Below are positions 63,842 to 64,000 of a stretch of 64,000 nt of DNA, piece after piece. The position numbers and the translations under genes are program-made. The notes beneath the pieces are model-generated. The model worked only from the letters and a program-made list of their open reading frames with translations, searched no databases and had not been told where the DNA came from. Source of the DNA: an uncultured Mobiluncus sp. (GTDB taxonomy: Bacteria > Actinomycetota > Actinomycetes > Actinomycetales > Actinomycetaceae); contig NZ_CABTWO010000006.1 of NCBI RefSeq assembly GCF_902488535.1, positions 37,708 to 101,707 of the forward strand, written 5' to 3'. Position 1 is the first letter of the stretch; each line of letters starts with the position of its first letter.

Positions 63842-63847
63842 TAGATT
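63842..63847 (+). promoter_or_regulatory. -10 box of a leaderless promoter for the adenosine deaminase gene
   Basis: TAGATT ends 7 bases before GTG 63855. Confidence 0.5.
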
Positions 63848-63854
63848 AGTTACC

Positions 63855-64000
63855 GTGAGTGAACTGAAGCGGGATTTGTGGGCTTTGCCCAAAGCACACT
63901 TGCACCTGCACTTCACCGGGGCGATGCGTCCCCAGACCCTGCTGGAGTTGGCTCGGGAAACCCAGCAGCGCCTGCCCCGCTTTATGGGTGAAGGCGACCC
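63855..64000 (+). CDS. add: Adenosine deaminase, N-terminal part (runs off the window)
   Basis: The first 48 residues are visible: VSELKRDLWALPKAHLHLHF, then TGAMRPQTLLELA. The LPKAHLHLHFTGAMRP block with its HxH metal ligands (His17 and His19) is the start of the adenosine deaminase barrel and is typical of actinobacterial enzymes that convert adenosine to inosine. The rest lies beyond base 64000. The GTG start sits 7 bases after TAGATT. A related amidohydrolase such as adenine deaminase cannot be excluded from this fragment. Confidence 0.8.
   Translation, partial: MSELKRDLWALPKAHLHLHFTGAMRPQTLLELARETQQRLPRFMGEGD

Overview
The window is a gene-dense stretch of a chromosome from a member of the Actinomycetota. 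The evidence is a mycobacterial-type seven-iron ferredoxin (FdxA), an actinobacterial-type DapD, a RadA and RpoB/RpoC of actinobacterial type, the small Cys-rich protein beginning MCSPVKCANCG, complete menaquinone synthesis, and many genes with a -10 box 6-7 bases before a GTG or ATG start (leaderless mRNAs). A Mobiluncus- or Actinomyces-like (Actinomycetaceae) host fits the moderate GC content and gene mix. This is an inference from memory of families, not from a search.

Layout. 1-3.2 kb: ferredoxin, citrate synthase and DapD. 3.2-6.3 kb (minus strand): a secreted protein with cell-wall-binding repeats and a CAP domain, and radA. 6.7-13.1 kb: menA, a CoA-disulfide-reductase-like flavoenzyme with a degenerate rhodanese tail, a 54-residue Cys-rich protein, a FemABX transferase divergent from a DegT-type aminotransferase-like protein, and an aldose epimerase. 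13.4-20.9 kb: rpoB-rpoC with a clear terminator. 21-25.2 kb: three small or medium membrane proteins and menE. 25.2-37.3 kb: a DUF3048 lipoprotein, menB, an unknown membrane protein, menC, a PP2C / FHA / giant FtsK-EssC-like module, and menD. 37.5-43 kb: an HtrA protease, menG (ubiE), a PEBP protein and menF. 43.4-59.7 kb: a complete 14-gene nuoA-N operon. 59.7-64 kb: a polyprenyl diphosphate synthase, an SDR, signal peptidase I, HtpX and the start of adenosine deaminase.

How the genes fit together. The dominant theme is anaerobic or microaerobic respiration. Complex I (nuoA-N), the enzymes that build menaquinone from chorismate (menF, D, C, E, B, A, G) and the synthase for its isoprenoid tail lie within one 54-kb neighbourhood. 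MenH and the DHNA-CoA thioesterase were not seen here. A second theme is the cell envelope: the CAP/CWB2 surface protein, FemABX, HtrA, LepB, HtpX and the DUF3048 lipoprotein.

The least ordinary features are: (i) the PP2C-FHA-EssC-like operon, whose large protein keeps the EssC/EccC architecture but seems to lack every canonical Walker A lysine; (ii) a 75-bp structured repeat in two copies 103 bp apart, with compensatory changes in its hairpin and overlapping the 3' end of the SDR gene; (iii) divergent intergenic regions (6.3-6.7 kb and 40.3-40.9 kb) that carry strong inverted repeats although no gene ends there; and (iv) widespread leaderless-type promoters. No rRNA, tRNA, CRISPR array, transposase or phage gene was recognised. 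All motif and residue positions were counted by eye.
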